NCBI GenBank assembly: GCA_012522645.1
Contig: JAAYKC010000076.1
Location: 1-46,083 of the forward strand
Direction of reading: 5' to 3'
Origin: Thermoplasmatales archaeon
Lineage (GTDB): Archaea; Thermoplasmatota; Thermoplasmata; Methanomassiliicoccales; Methanomethylophilaceae
Length of the DNA stretch: 46,083 nt
Shown: positions 28,993 through 38,690 of the stretch, one piece after another
How the letters are laid out: each line of letters opens with the position of its first letter
Numbering within the stretch: position 1 is the first letter of the stretch
Program-made: the position numbers and the translations under genes
The notes under the pieces: generated by a model
What the model saw: the letters and a program-made list of their open reading frames with translations, nothing else
Database searches by the model: none
Told to the model about the DNA's origin: nothing

Positions 28993-29556
28993 ATGAATAA
29001 TTCCGAAGAAAGCAATATGATCAAAGTACCAGAAAAGAGGATTTTCGTGATAACCAATGACTCCACGGTGTTCCAGACGGACAAGTGGGTCAGTGCCTTC
29101 GAGATGTTCGGCGGCCGCGTGACAGAGGTCAAGAACCTTGTCACGGATCTCTGCGGCGAAGCGGACGTATCCATGGGGATAATCTCAGGCCGATTCGGAT
29201 TCATACCTGCCAATTACGTCGTAATGCCGTACCCGTGGGTTCCCGAGTCCAAAGAGGACTTCGAGCTCCTGCAGTCCAAGAGGGATTTCCTGGGCGCGAT
29301 CAAGAAGACGCTGGGGATAAAGGTGGGCGACACCTATCTCTACGACAAGGTGATAGTCTGCGTTCCGAAGGTCCTGTTCGAGATGATGAAGGACGTTCTG
29401 CCTGATGACAGGGTCATAGCGATCACGAACCCCCAGTTCGAGGAGGAGTGCAGAAACCGGGGATGGTCGTATTACAAGCGCGGCGGTTCCAGGGTGGGCA
29501 AGAAGAACGCCGCGGACATAATCAAGGAGATCGAAGGCTGGAACGCAGGAGCCTGA
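28993..29556 (+). CDS. Conserved-looking protein of unknown function linked to hypA-hypD (DUF6884/YaaA-like appearance, weak)
   Basis: 187 aa; IISGRFGFIPANYVVMPYPWVPESKEDF; directly follows hypD. Confidence 0.55.
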   Translation: MNNSEESNMIKVPEKRIFVITNDSTVFQTDKWVSAFEMFGGRVTEVKNLVTDLCGEADVSMGIISGRFGFIPANYVVMPYPWVPESKEDFELLQSKRDFLGAIKKTLGIKVGDTYLYDKVIVCVPKVLFEMMKDVLPDDRVIAITNPQFEEECRNRGWSYYKRGGSRVGKKNAADIIKEIEGWNAGA

Positions 29557-30262
29557 GGTCCTCTTTAGCCTTCGCATCCACGCGGTACGAATCGGTTATC
29601 TTGCCGATGGTCATGCGCAGCACGTCCGTCTCCAGGGCTCCGCCCCTGAGGATCGGATCGGTCCTCTCAGGATACTTCACGTAGCATTCCGCAAGGGCCC
29701 AGGCGACCCCCATCTTCAGATAGTAGCCCTGATGCCGGACCGAGGACAGCATTCTCAGGACAGCGTCTATGCTCCCGTCGTCCAGGAAATGGGATTTCAT
29801 CATCACTGCGGCATACCTCATCCCGAACTCCGTACCGTCATCGTGATGTGCCAGGACCGAATCCCAAATCATACGGCGGTCCCTGTCGGTCGGCTTGAAG
29901 GCTGAGCAGAAGGCGTCACACACCGCCCAGTTATCTATCCTCGGTATGAATCCTTCCGCCAGCCGCATGCGCTCTTCCGCGTCCTCCGGCGCAAGGCAGA
30001 TGACCAGCCCTCTGATCATGACCTCCTCGAAGTACACGTCCCTGCCTTCGAGATACTCACGCCAGTCCCCTCCGGATACGTTCCTGACGATCCTTCTGAT
30101 GACGGGCATCCTCACCCCTATGATCCCTTCCGATCCCGGGATGAGCTTCCTGTTGAACTTACCGTACTTCTCATCGGCATTCTCCAGGAGCTCGCACATG
30201 ACCTCTTCTCTTATGCCCATGCGGCATAATCCCGTGCAAAGGGTATATTCTTTGTCGGACAT
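29522..30262 (-). CDS. DNA alkylation repair enzyme (AlkD-like HEAT repeat)
   Basis: IIGVRMPVIRRIVRNV..., FIPRIDNWAVCDAFCSAFK, GYYLKMGVAWALAECYVKYPE. Confidence 0.85.
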   Translation of the reverse strand: MSDKEYTLCTGLCRMGIREEVMCELLENADEKYGKFNRKLIPGSEGIIGVRMPVIRRIVRNVSGGDWREYLEGRDVYFEEVMIRGLVICLAPEDAEERMRLAEGFIPRIDNWAVCDAFCSAFKPTDRDRRMIWDSVLAHHDDGTEFGMRYAAVMMKSHFLDDGSIDAVLRMLSSVRHQGYYLKMGVAWALAECYVKYPERTDPILRGGALETDVLRMTIGKITDSYRVDAKAKEDLRLLRSSLRSP

Positions 30263-30270
30263 CCCTCATC

Positions 30271-31182
30271 GTGATACTGAGCGCCAGCAGGAGGACCGAC
30301 ATCCCGGCATTCCATTCGGAATGGATGATGAACCGTCTCAGGGACGGCAGGCTGATGGTCCGTAACCCGGGTTTCAGGAGCATGGTCTATGACGTTGACG
30401 TGAGCCCCGGGAATGTGGATGCCGTCATCTTCCTGACGAAGAACCCATCCCCTATGACGGGGATGATCGATGAGATACTGTCCATGGGGCACCGTCCGTT
30501 CTTCCAGGTGACGATAACCGGTAACGGCAGGGGGATCGAACCGAATGTGCCGGACATCAGGAAGACAACGGACGCGTTCAGACGGATATCCGGGAAGATA
30601 GGCCCCGACAGGATGATATGGAGATACGATCCGGTGCTGCTGTCCGCGGGGATCGGAGCGGAGGAGCACGCTGAAAGGTTCTCGGAGATATGCTCGCTCC
30701 TGGAAGGTCATACGGGAAGGTGCGTATTCGGGTTCCTGGAACCTCATGCCAAACTGAGTGCCAAGATCGCATCCGGTGCGCTTCGGGAAGCATCAGGGGA
30801 GGAGATGAGAGCGGTCGCCGAGGCCCTGCTGCCGATAGCCGAGTCTGCCGGCATGGAGCTCACGTCCTGCTGCACCGGGACAGCTCTGGAGGGCACCGGG
30901 GTGAAGGATGTCGGGTGCATAGATGAGGACACCATGCGCCGTTCCGGCATACCGTTCACCAGATACTCAGTGCCACAGAGGGAAGGATGCACCTGCGTAA
31001 AGACATTCGATGTCGGGACGTACGGCACCTGTTTCCACGACTGCATATATTGTTACGCCAACCCAGCTTCGCCGGGCAGGAGGACCTCGGACCCGGACAG
31101 CCTGATGCTGGGGGACTCCCTCAGAGAAGGGGACGAGATAATCAAGGTGGGGAAGAGGCAGAGGCTTCTAAGCGACTTCTGA
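30271..31182 (+). CDS. DUF1848 family protein with C-terminal Cys cluster
   Basis: MILSASRRTDIPAFHSEWMMNRL; CFHDCIYCYAN. Confidence 0.85.
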   Translation: MILSASRRTDIPAFHSEWMMNRLRDGRLMVRNPGFRSMVYDVDVSPGNVDAVIFLTKNPSPMTGMIDEILSMGHRPFFQVTITGNGRGIEPNVPDIRKTTDAFRRISGKIGPDRMIWRYDPVLLSAGIGAEEHAERFSEICSLLEGHTGRCVFGFLEPHAKLSAKIASGALREASGEEMRAVAEALLPIAESAGMELTSCCTGTALEGTGVKDVGCIDEDTMRRSGIPFTRYSVPQREGCTCVKTFDVGTYGTCFHDCIYCYANPASPGRRTSDPDSLMLGDSLREGDEIIKVGKRQRLLSDF

Positions 31183-32145
31183 CCCGCGGCCCTCTTTTTC
31201 GAGCTCCCTCTTCATGCGCTTGGGCGAGAAAAGATAGCCGTCCATGAATATGACCCAGCATATCTCTATGACGATGGATGCCGTCACGGGGAACAATGCC
31301 CTCCCCGGGTCCAGGGCCGCAGTGACCGCCACGGCCGTCACGAGAGCTATGGCGATGCCCTTGTTCTTGTAGGACGTCATCAGAACATCCGTCACCCTCT
31401 GCTCCCAGGGCACTCCCGCCCTTCTCTCCAGGAACTCCAGGCTGAGACCCAGTCCGAACGTTCTGAGCATGGATATCCCCATGAAGGTCACCAGCAGCAC
31501 CACCTCGCTCCTGAACATATTCGCAGAGGCTCCCACGGAGATGAAGACCAGCAGGAATATGCAGGAATTCAGGAATATCGCAAGATTCTGCTTATCTATC
31601 TCGACTTTGACAAGAAGGCGGGAAAGGAACAGGGGTATGATGACGACTTCGACGACAGCTATGATCACGCCGGTGACGTCAATGATCTTGTCCAGCATGA
31701 GCCAGACCATGAAAGGGATGTAGATTATGGAAAGCAGGTAAACTGCGATCGTCCCTCTGGCGGCGTGCTTCATATCTCCCCTGAGTATGTATGACAGAGG
31801 CACCACGGACGCTGCGAAGGGAGTCAGGCCTATGAACACAAGACCGACCTTGAAAGCCTCATCCGTGAAGAAAAGGGATGCTATCAGAGGTATCGCCGAT
31901 GCGATCACCATGCTGAGCAGGATCGCTCTCAGGACGGATTTCGGGTTCTCTGCAGGATTCAGCCCTTTGAAAGGTATCCTGGAAAGGGACACGGTCATCA
32001 TGATCGCCAGGATGAGGATCGTGACATTGCTTCTGATCTCAGGCGCTATCTCAGGGAAATATCCGCTGAGCCCCAAGGCCAGGGCCACGATAAGGGCCAT
32101 GGACATCATGAAGGTCCCCCTGCTCAGCAGATCCTTAACAGACAT
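31168..32145 (-). CDS. Bile acid:sodium symporter (BASS)-like transporter
   Basis: 325 aa, about 9-10 TM segments; FIGLTPFAASVVPLSYILRGD; TAG stop. Confidence 0.65.
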   Translation of the reverse strand: MSVKDLLSRGTFMMSMALIVALALGLSGYFPEIAPEIRSNVTILILAIMMTVSLSRIPFKGLNPAENPKSVLRAILLSMVIASAIPLIASLFFTDEAFKVGLVFIGLTPFAASVVPLSYILRGDMKHAARGTIAVYLLSIIYIPFMVWLMLDKIIDVTGVIIAVVEVVIIPLFLSRLLVKVEIDKQNLAIFLNSCIFLLVFISVGASANMFRSEVVLLVTFMGISMLRTFGLGLSLEFLERRAGVPWEQRVTDVLMTSYKNKGIAIALVTAVAVTAALDPGRALFPVTASIVIEICWVIFMDGYLFSPKRMKRELEKEGRGSEVA

Positions 32146-32258
32146 AAGGCCCCGACAGGTGATTATCGTTATATACTCTCTCCATACCGCAGAATTGCAC
32201 AGTACGCGGCCCCCGTCAACATAGGAATATTAACGAAAGGTTGCCTACGGTATCAGTC

Positions 32259-33170
32259 ATGATGGAGGTAAAGCCCGTAAAAGCGGGATGGTATAATGCA
32301 TTCAGGCCCTGGACCCTGCACGGAGCGGTCGTGCCCGTGCTCATCGGCGGTGCGGTTGCGTACCGCCACATGCCGGATTCCTTCAGCCCCATTATATTCA
32401 TCCTGATACTGGTCGGGGGCTGTCTCCTCCAATCCGCGGCGAATCTTCTCAACACCTACGGCGATTTCGAGAAAGGGGTCGATACGGAGGAGAATCACAC
32501 AAGGTCCCCGGAGCTCGTCTCGGGCGCTCTGAATCCGAGGAGCGTCCTGTACATGGGAATAGGCTGCCTGGCCGTCACTGCCCTGATAGGCGTGGTGTTC
32601 ATACGGTATTCCGGATGGGAGATACTCCTGATAGGGCTGGCGGGCATAGCCGCCGCCGGATCCTACACCCTGGGAATGGCCTATAAGTACAGAGGGCTGG
32701 GGCAGATCTCCGTCTTCGTGATGATGGGCCTCCTGATGCCGTTGGGAACGTATTTCGTCCTGACGTCCCAATTCCTGATAGACCCGGTGATAGTGGGCCT
32801 CCCCAACGCATTCTTCATAACCGCGGTCCTCTGCGGCAATGAGATGCGGGATTTCAGGACGGATCTGGAAGCAGGCATCGGGACGCTGTGCGGCAGGATG
32901 GGCTACGGCAGAGGCCTCAGATTATACTGGGCGGAGAACACGCTGCCCTATCTGATCCTGGTGCTTATAGTGGTATCAGGATACGCTCCGTGGACATCCC
33001 TCATAGCCCTGGCCTCTCTGGGACTATGGTATAAGCTGATCATGAACAGCAGGAAGGCGGATGAGGACAGGCATGCGGCGTTCCTGATGGTGCCTGCGGC
33101 ATTCAAGCTGAATTGGATCTTCGGCGTCCTTCTGACCGCAGGATATTTGATTGGGATCATCTTCCTGTAG
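32259..33170 (+). CDS. MenA/UbiA-type prenyltransferase
   Basis: FRPWTLHGAVVPVLIGGAVA, SAANLLNTYGDFEKGVDT, CGNEMRDFRTDLEAGIGTL; TAG stop. Confidence 0.88.
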   Translation: MMEVKPVKAGWYNAFRPWTLHGAVVPVLIGGAVAYRHMPDSFSPIIFILILVGGCLLQSAANLLNTYGDFEKGVDTEENHTRSPELVSGALNPRSVLYMGIGCLAVTALIGVVFIRYSGWEILLIGLAGIAAAGSYTLGMAYKYRGLGQISVFVMMGLLMPLGTYFVLTSQFLIDPVIVGLPNAFFITAVLCGNEMRDFRTDLEAGIGTLCGRMGYGRGLRLYWAENTLPYLILVLIVVSGYAPWTSLIALASLGLWYKLIMNSRKADEDRHAAFLMVPAAFKLNWIFGVLLTAGYLIGIIFL

Positions 33171-33179
33171 GTGCTGATA

Positions 33180-33934
33180 TGAAAGGAGACGAGAAGGCCG
33201 GCAATCAATTCGAGGGGAAGGAAGTCTACGTGAAGGATGTCTTCAACGACATAGCCCCGTACTACGACAAGATGAACGACATCATGTCCGTGGGCATGAT
33301 CGAGCGCTGGCACAAGTTCATGTTCAAGAAAGCAGGCGACATCACAGGCTTCTCGGTCCTGGACGTCGGCACCGGCACCGGGGAGCTCGCGTTCATGTCA
33401 GCGAAGAAGGCGGGCCCGGAGGGCAGGGTGACCGGACTTGACATCACCCCGGCGATGCTGGAGATGGCCAAGCTGAAGGTCCCGGACCTGGACCTTCCTG
33501 CGGAAGTGACTTTTGTTGTGGGAGATGCCCTCGACATGGAGTTCGGGGATGACCTTTTCGACCTCGTGATTTCAGGGTACATGCTCAGGAACGTGACCGA
33601 CATCCAGACGGCGGTGGATGAGATGTACCGTGTCCTCAAACCGGGGTGCCTGGCCGTGGTGGCCGAGCTGGCGAAGCCCCGGAACAGGGTCGTACGCTGG
33701 GGACATAAGGTGTACATGAACCGCATCGTGCCCTTCTGGGGCAGGAAATATGACAAGGGGAAGGTCATAGACGGCAAACAGCCCGCATATGACTGGCTGA
33801 CATCATCGCTGGAAGGATTCCCCTACGGTCAGGAGATGATCGACATATTCGAGAAGGCCGGCTTCACGGATGCGGAATTCTATGTCAAGTCCATGGGAGC
33901 CGTCAACATATACGTGGCCCGCAAGCCTCAGTGA
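33180..33934 (+). CDS. UbiE/MenG-type C-methyltransferase
   Basis: VKDVFNDIAPYYDKMNDIMSVGMIERWHKF; VLDVGTGTGELAF; directly follows the prenyltransferase. Confidence 0.88.
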
Positions 33935-34371
33935 TCCCTTTCCATCCTCAGCAGCGATTCCTTCATCTCAGTGCCGTAGAAGTAATTGCCCGTCTCCCCG
34001 TTGGTCCTCACCACCCTGTGGCACGGTATCGCTATCGCAACGGGGTTCATTCCGCATGCGCTGCCTGCGGCCCTCACGGCCCTCGGCCTTCCGGCGCGGT
34101 CGGCTATCTGAGCGTACGTCCGGGTCTCCCCGTACGGTATCTCGGATATGGCATCCCATACCCTCTTCTGGAAATCGGTGCCTTCCGTGCGGATCCCGAA
34201 TGTGAATTCCCTCCTGTCGCCGGAAAGATATTCTGAGATCTCTTCGAATGCTCTCAGGGCAACATCGGTGGGCTCGCTCTCCCCCGGTCCGAGGAAGATG
34301 CGCGTGACGTACTCGCCGTCATCCTCTATGCCGAGATTTCCGAACGTTGTGGGGAAATAGGAAATGCTCAT
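33928..34371 (-). CDS. ogt: Methylated-DNA--protein-cysteine methyltransferase
   Basis: FQKRVWDAISEIPYGETRTYAQIADRAGRPRAVRAAGSACGMNPVAIAIPCHRV. Confidence 0.95.
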   Translation of the reverse strand: MSISYFPTTFGNLGIEDDGEYVTRIFLGPGESEPTDVALRAFEEISEYLSGDRREFTFGIRTEGTDFQKRVWDAISEIPYGETRTYAQIADRAGRPRAVRAAGSACGMNPVAIAIPCHRVVRTNGETGNYFYGTEMKESLLRMERDH

Positions 34372-34480
34372 ATCGATGACACACAGGCCTCAGGAATCTA
34401 AATTTGTTCCGCACCGCACCTTCGTCCGCACCTTCCCTGCGGGTCTTCAGTTTATTTATGCGGAAGCTCATAGTCTGAAT

Positions 34481-35023
34481 ATGGGCAACGCTCGCTGTTA
34501 TGAGAACGATTCTCTGATCATAGGCAGGTTCCAGCCGCTGCACAAAGGCCACATGGAAGTCGTAAGGAAGGTCACCAGGGAGTCAGAGCGCGTGACCATC
34601 GGCATAGGCAGTGCACAATACTCTCACACGAAGGAGAACCCCTTCACAGCCGGGGAGCGTTACAGCATGATCGCGGAGGCTCTCAAGGAGGAGGGGATAA
34701 GCAATTGCTACATCGTGCCGGTGGAGGACCTCAACCGCTATTCGATATGGGTCTCTCAGGTGGTGTCGATGTGTCCCAAGTTCTCAAGGGTGTACACCAA
34801 TAACCCCTATACCCGCCGGCTGTTCTCAGAAGCAGGATTCGAGGTGCGCGATTCACCGCTGTACAACCGTTCGGAATTCTCCGGGACGGAGGTCAGGAGG
34901 AGGATAAAATCTGGTGAGAACTGGAGGGCCCTGGTACCGGATGCGGTGGCGAAGATAATCGATGAGATCGACGGTGCGGAAAGGATCAAGCAGCTCGGCG
35001 GGGAACAGGAGAATGGGATCTGA
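34481..35023 (+). CDS. nadM: Nicotinamide-nucleotide adenylyltransferase (archaeal)
   Basis: IIGRFQPLHKGHMEVV, IGIGSAQYSHTKENPFTAGER, FSGTEVRRRI. Confidence 0.93.
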   Translation: MGNARCYENDSLIIGRFQPLHKGHMEVVRKVTRESERVTIGIGSAQYSHTKENPFTAGERYSMIAEALKEEGISNCYIVPVEDLNRYSIWVSQVVSMCPKFSRVYTNNPYTRRLFSEAGFEVRDSPLYNRSEFSGTEVRRRIKSGENWRALVPDAVAKIIDEIDGAERIKQLGGEQENGI

Positions 35024-35486
35024 GGTGGAGGAGGCCGCCCTGGCCCTCATCAGGAAAGGCATGACGCTGGCACTTGCCGAGTCCTGCACAGGCGGCGGTC
35101 TCGGGGCCATGATGACGTCCCTTCCGGGCTCATCCGTTTATTTCATGGGGAGCGCGGTGGTCTATGCTAACAGCGCCAAGCAGAAGGTCCTGGGAGTCAA
35201 ACGCGCCACACTGGACCGATACGGTGCGGTCAGCGCGGAGACGGCCTCGGAGATGGCGGAAGGTGCCAGAGTCCTTTTCGGATCCGATGTTGCAGTGGCG
35301 ATAACCGGAATAGCCGGACCGGCCGGAGGAACGGAGAAGAAGCCCGTCGGCCTGGTGTACACGGCCGTTTCGGTGAGAGGGCGTATCGACGTCAGAGAGC
35401 ACAGATTCGAAGGGGACCGGGAATGCATAAGAGGGAAATGCGCCGAGAATGCGCTCCTGCATATGCGATCCGTATTGGTGGATTGA
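35013..35486 (+). CDS. pncC: CinA C-terminal domain / nicotinamide-nucleotide amidase
   Basis: LALAESCTGGGLGAMMTSLPGSSVYFMGSAVVYANSAKQ; AITGIAGPAGGTEKKPVGLVY. Confidence 0.92.
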   Translation: MGSEVEEAALALIRKGMTLALAESCTGGGLGAMMTSLPGSSVYFMGSAVVYANSAKQKVLGVKRATLDRYGAVSAETASEMAEGARVLFGSDVAVAITGIAGPAGGTEKKPVGLVYTAVSVRGRIDVREHRFEGDRECIRGKCAENALLHMRSVLVD

Positions 35487-35487
35487 T

Positions 35488-36195
35488 ATGCAGGGAAGAT
35501 ACAGCCGTCAGATACCCATGATAGGCGAGGACGGACAGGAATGCCTGATCAGGTCCAAAGTGGCCGTGATAGGATGCGGGGGCCTCGGCTGCAATGTCAT
35601 GACCCAGTTGGCCGCGGCCGGAGTGGGGGAGATGATCCTCGCGGACAAGGACGTGCCTTCCGAGACGGACCTCAACAGGCAGTTCGTATATGCCGGGAAG
35701 GGAACCGCTCCGAAGGCGGAGCTCGCGGCGGAATGGGTGCGGCAGATATCGGAGAGCACGAAAGCCGTGCCGATGAACATTGATCTCGATAAGAGGAATG
35801 CGGCATCGGTGCTGAAAGGCTGCGACATCGCAGTGGACTGCCTTGACAACAACCGGACCAGGCTGATCCTGAATGCCGCCGTGCTGGAGAAGGGGATCCC
35901 GTTGATCCACGGGGCGGCGGACGGCCCTCTCGGGCAGGTGACCGTGATCGTCCCCGGCGAGACGGCATGCCTGGAATGCTTCCTTCCGGAAGCCGACCCG
36001 GGAACGATACCTGCCATGGGGGCAGTGGTATCCGTCATCGGGGGGATCGAAGCGGCGGAGACGGTGAAGATGATAACCGGCAGGGGGAGACCCCTGAAAG
36101 GGAACCTGCTCTCGGTGAATGCTGGCACATGGGAGATCAGGACGGTGGGGCTGAGGAAGCGCCCCGGTTGTGATGCCTGCTCCCGGAACGACTGA
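35488..36195 (+). CDS. ThiF/MoeB/HesA E1-like adenylyltransferase
   Basis: RYSRQIPMIGEDGQECLIRSKVAVIGCGGLGCNVMTQLAAAGVGEM. Confidence 0.9.
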   Translation: MQGRYSRQIPMIGEDGQECLIRSKVAVIGCGGLGCNVMTQLAAAGVGEMILADKDVPSETDLNRQFVYAGKGTAPKAELAAEWVRQISESTKAVPMNIDLDKRNAASVLKGCDIAVDCLDNNRTRLILNAAVLEKGIPLIHGAADGPLGQVTVIVPGETACLECFLPEADPGTIPAMGAVVSVIGGIEAAETVKMITGRGRPLKGNLLSVNAGTWEIRTVGLRKRPGCDACSRND

Positions 36196-36225
36196 TATTA
36201 ATACGCCTTTTTTTATTAGATTGGC

Positions 36226-37128
36226 ATGGAGCTAATCAGGACGGGCAAGGTCAAAGAGGTCTACGCCCTTGACGACAGGACGCTGGAATTCGTTTTCACT
36301 GACAACATATCGGTTTTCGATAAGATCATACCGTCCAGCATCCCCCATAAAGGGAACACCCTGTGCAGGACTGCCAAGTTCTGGTTCGATCTCCTGGAAT
36401 CAAAGGGCATCAGGACCCATTTCGGGGAGTATATCCCGCCCAACAGGATGAGGGTCAAGAGGCTTGACATAATCGAGGATTATGACAGGATACACACCGA
36501 CACGGTGAATTATCTGATACCGCTGGAAGTGATCTGCAGGCATTATGCCGCAGGGTCCCTGATGGACCGCATAAAGTCCGGCAGGATCAAGGCGGAGGAC
36601 CTGGGATTCCCAAGGGGGCATATCGTGAAGTACGGTGAGAAGCTTCCGCGCCCCTTCGTGGAGACCACCACCAAACTGGAGGCCCATGACAGGGAGCTGA
36701 CCGAGGAGGAGGCCAAGCGGATAGCCGGCCTCACCGATGCCGATTACAAGGAGATCGTGGACACCGTCCTGAGGATCGACGCGATAATAGCCGAGGAGGT
36801 GGCCAAGAGAGGTCTGATCCACTGCGACGGCAAGAAGGAGTTCGGTTACGATGAGGACCGCAGGCTCATCGTGATAGACACATTCGGCACTCTGGACGAG
36901 GACAGATGGTGGGATGCGGATGAGTACGCCAAAGGAAGAACGGTGGAGCTCAGCAAGGAGTTCGTCCGCCAGCACTACCGCGAGACCGGATACCACGGCG
37001 AACTGATGGCCGCAAGAGAGAAGGGCGGTGCCGAGCCGGACATACCCGCGCTTCCCAAGGATATCGTCGGCAGGGTCAGCGAACTGTACGTGGAAGTGTA
37101 TGAGAGGATAACGGGGCAGAAGTTCTGA
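36226..37128 (+). CDS. purC: SAICAR synthetase
   Basis: GKVKEVYALDD, DNISVFDKIIPSSIPHKG, EVICRHYAAGS, LIVIDTFGTLDEDRWW. Confidence 0.95.
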   Translation: MELIRTGKVKEVYALDDRTLEFVFTDNISVFDKIIPSSIPHKGNTLCRTAKFWFDLLESKGIRTHFGEYIPPNRMRVKRLDIIEDYDRIHTDTVNYLIPLEVICRHYAAGSLMDRIKSGRIKAEDLGFPRGHIVKYGEKLPRPFVETTTKLEAHDRELTEEEAKRIAGLTDADYKEIVDTVLRIDAIIAEEVAKRGLIHCDGKKEFGYDEDRRLIVIDTFGTLDEDRWWDADEYAKGRTVELSKEFVRQHYRETGYHGELMAAREKGGAEPDIPALPKDIVGRVSELYVEVYERITGQKF

Positions 37129-37563
37129 TCATTCCGCCCGAATGATCGTCCTCTTATCCCCTGCGGGGCATTCCGTATTCTCGAGTGTCTCGACGACGGA
37201 CAGTTTGTCCCCGTCCTTGATGAAGAAGGGATGGCACATCCCCCAGTTGGCGCATCCCAGCTCAGTGCATTTGGCATGCTCGAAGGTTATCCTGCTTCCG
37301 TCTATCGCATACTTCCTGTCGATGCAGACCCGCATCGGGACCTTGATCACCACAACGGCTCTCACGCCGCCCTCATGCATCTCGCATTCATGATGCACAT
37401 CCCTGATCTCAGTTACCTCATACATCCTGCCGACCTCCAGGTTGAAGCACACATTCTTGAATCTGCACTCACGGCATTCGAGGGAAGGACCCAGATAATA
37501 GAATCTGTTCCCTGTTCTTGCCTGCGATTCGCCCAAAAGAGTCACTAATGCCATTTCTTCCAC
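37129..37563 (-). CDS. UPF0179 family protein
   Basis: 144 aa, Cys-rich, LECRECRFKNVCFNLEVGRMYEV...CTELGCANWGMCHPFF. Confidence 0.85.
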   Translation of the reverse strand: MEEMALVTLLGESQARTGNRFYYLGPSLECRECRFKNVCFNLEVGRMYEVTEIRDVHHECEMHEGGVRAVVVIKVPMRVCIDRKYAIDGSRITFEHAKCTELGCANWGMCHPFFIKDGDKLSVVETLENTECPAGDKRTIIRAE

Positions 37564-37564
37564 C

Positions 37565-38635
37565 TCATATTACGCCTGTTGCCCTGGCAACTTCCTCGGC
37601 CGCAGCTTTGGATAAGCCGCTGCCTATGATCGTGACTCTGTCGCTTCTGACCTTATGCATATGCGTCAGCGCGTCTATGATGTCCTCCGGTTCAAGACCC
37701 AGGCCTGCGGCGTCCACCGGGGCCCCTATGTCCTTCAGTGCGCCCCTTATCCTCATCCAGTCCTTTCCCTGGAGATAGGTCATCATTATGGATCCGACCC
37801 CGCACTGCTCCCCGTGCATGGCCTTCCCCGGATGCAAAGCATCGAGGGCGTGGGAGAACATGTGCTCGGAGCCGCTGGTGGGCCTCGAACTGCCGGCCAC
37901 CGACATGGAGACGCCCGACAGGATTATCGGCTTCAGGACCAGCCAGGTGCATTCCTCATCATCGGGCTTTATGGACTTCGAGATGTCTATTATCGTCTCC
38001 GCGGCCATCATCGACATCTGGTAGGCAGAGGAGCTGAAGAATTCGTTATGGTTCTTTTTGGACAGCTTCCAGTCAGCCAGGGCGGATATGTTCGATATCA
38101 CGTCAGCGCAGCCTGATATGAGGTAACGGTAAGGTGCGGCGGTTATCACCCCCGTGTCTGCGAGGATCCCCATCGGGGACACAGCCTCCACGGACATGGT
38201 CTCGGTGCTCGACCTGAGGGACGCTCTGCCGGAGGCTATGCCGTCATGGGATGCTGAGGTCGGTATGCTTATGAAATGCACGCCCAGATTCTTCGCGGCG
38301 AGCTTCGCCGTGTCTATCTTGTTGCCTCCTCCGACGGCCAGGATGAAACGGCATCCCGCCTCCTCACCGAGTTTCACGGCTTTGTCCACGTTCTCAAAGG
38401 TGGCGTTCCCGGAGAAGCATACAGTCATATCATAGCCGCCGTCGGACATGAAATCCTCCACATCCCTGCCGGCGGACTTGTAGGTGTTCTCTCCCGTGAT
38501 CATGAGCCCGGGCCCCGTGAAACCGAGGTTCCTGCTCATGTCCACTACTCTGGGCAGTGCCTCGTGACCGACCAGTATGCTTCGGGGAAATACCATCTCC
38601 CTCGATTTCGTGAACGTCTTTTCCGTCGGGCGCAT
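37565..38635 (-). CDS. egsA: Glycerol-1-phosphate dehydrogenase
   Basis: FILAVGGGNKIDTAKLAAKNLGVHFISIPTSASHDGIASGRASL; archaeal lipid enzyme. Confidence 0.95.
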   Translation of the reverse strand: MRPTEKTFTKSREMVFPRSILVGHEALPRVVDMSRNLGFTGPGLMITGENTYKSAGRDVEDFMSDGGYDMTVCFSGNATFENVDKAVKLGEEAGCRFILAVGGGNKIDTAKLAAKNLGVHFISIPTSASHDGIASGRASLRSSTETMSVEAVSPMGILADTGVITAAPYRYLISGCADVISNISALADWKLSKKNHNEFFSSSAYQMSMMAAETIIDISKSIKPDDEECTWLVLKPIILSGVSMSVAGSSRPTSGSEHMFSHALDALHPGKAMHGEQCGVGSIMMTYLQGKDWMRIRGALKDIGAPVDAAGLGLEPEDIIDALTHMHKVRSDRVTIIGSGLSKAAAEEVARATGVI

Positions 38636-38690
38636 CTCAGCGCATATGCCCCTGAAAACATATAAAACCACACACAGGCATAGATAGCTC

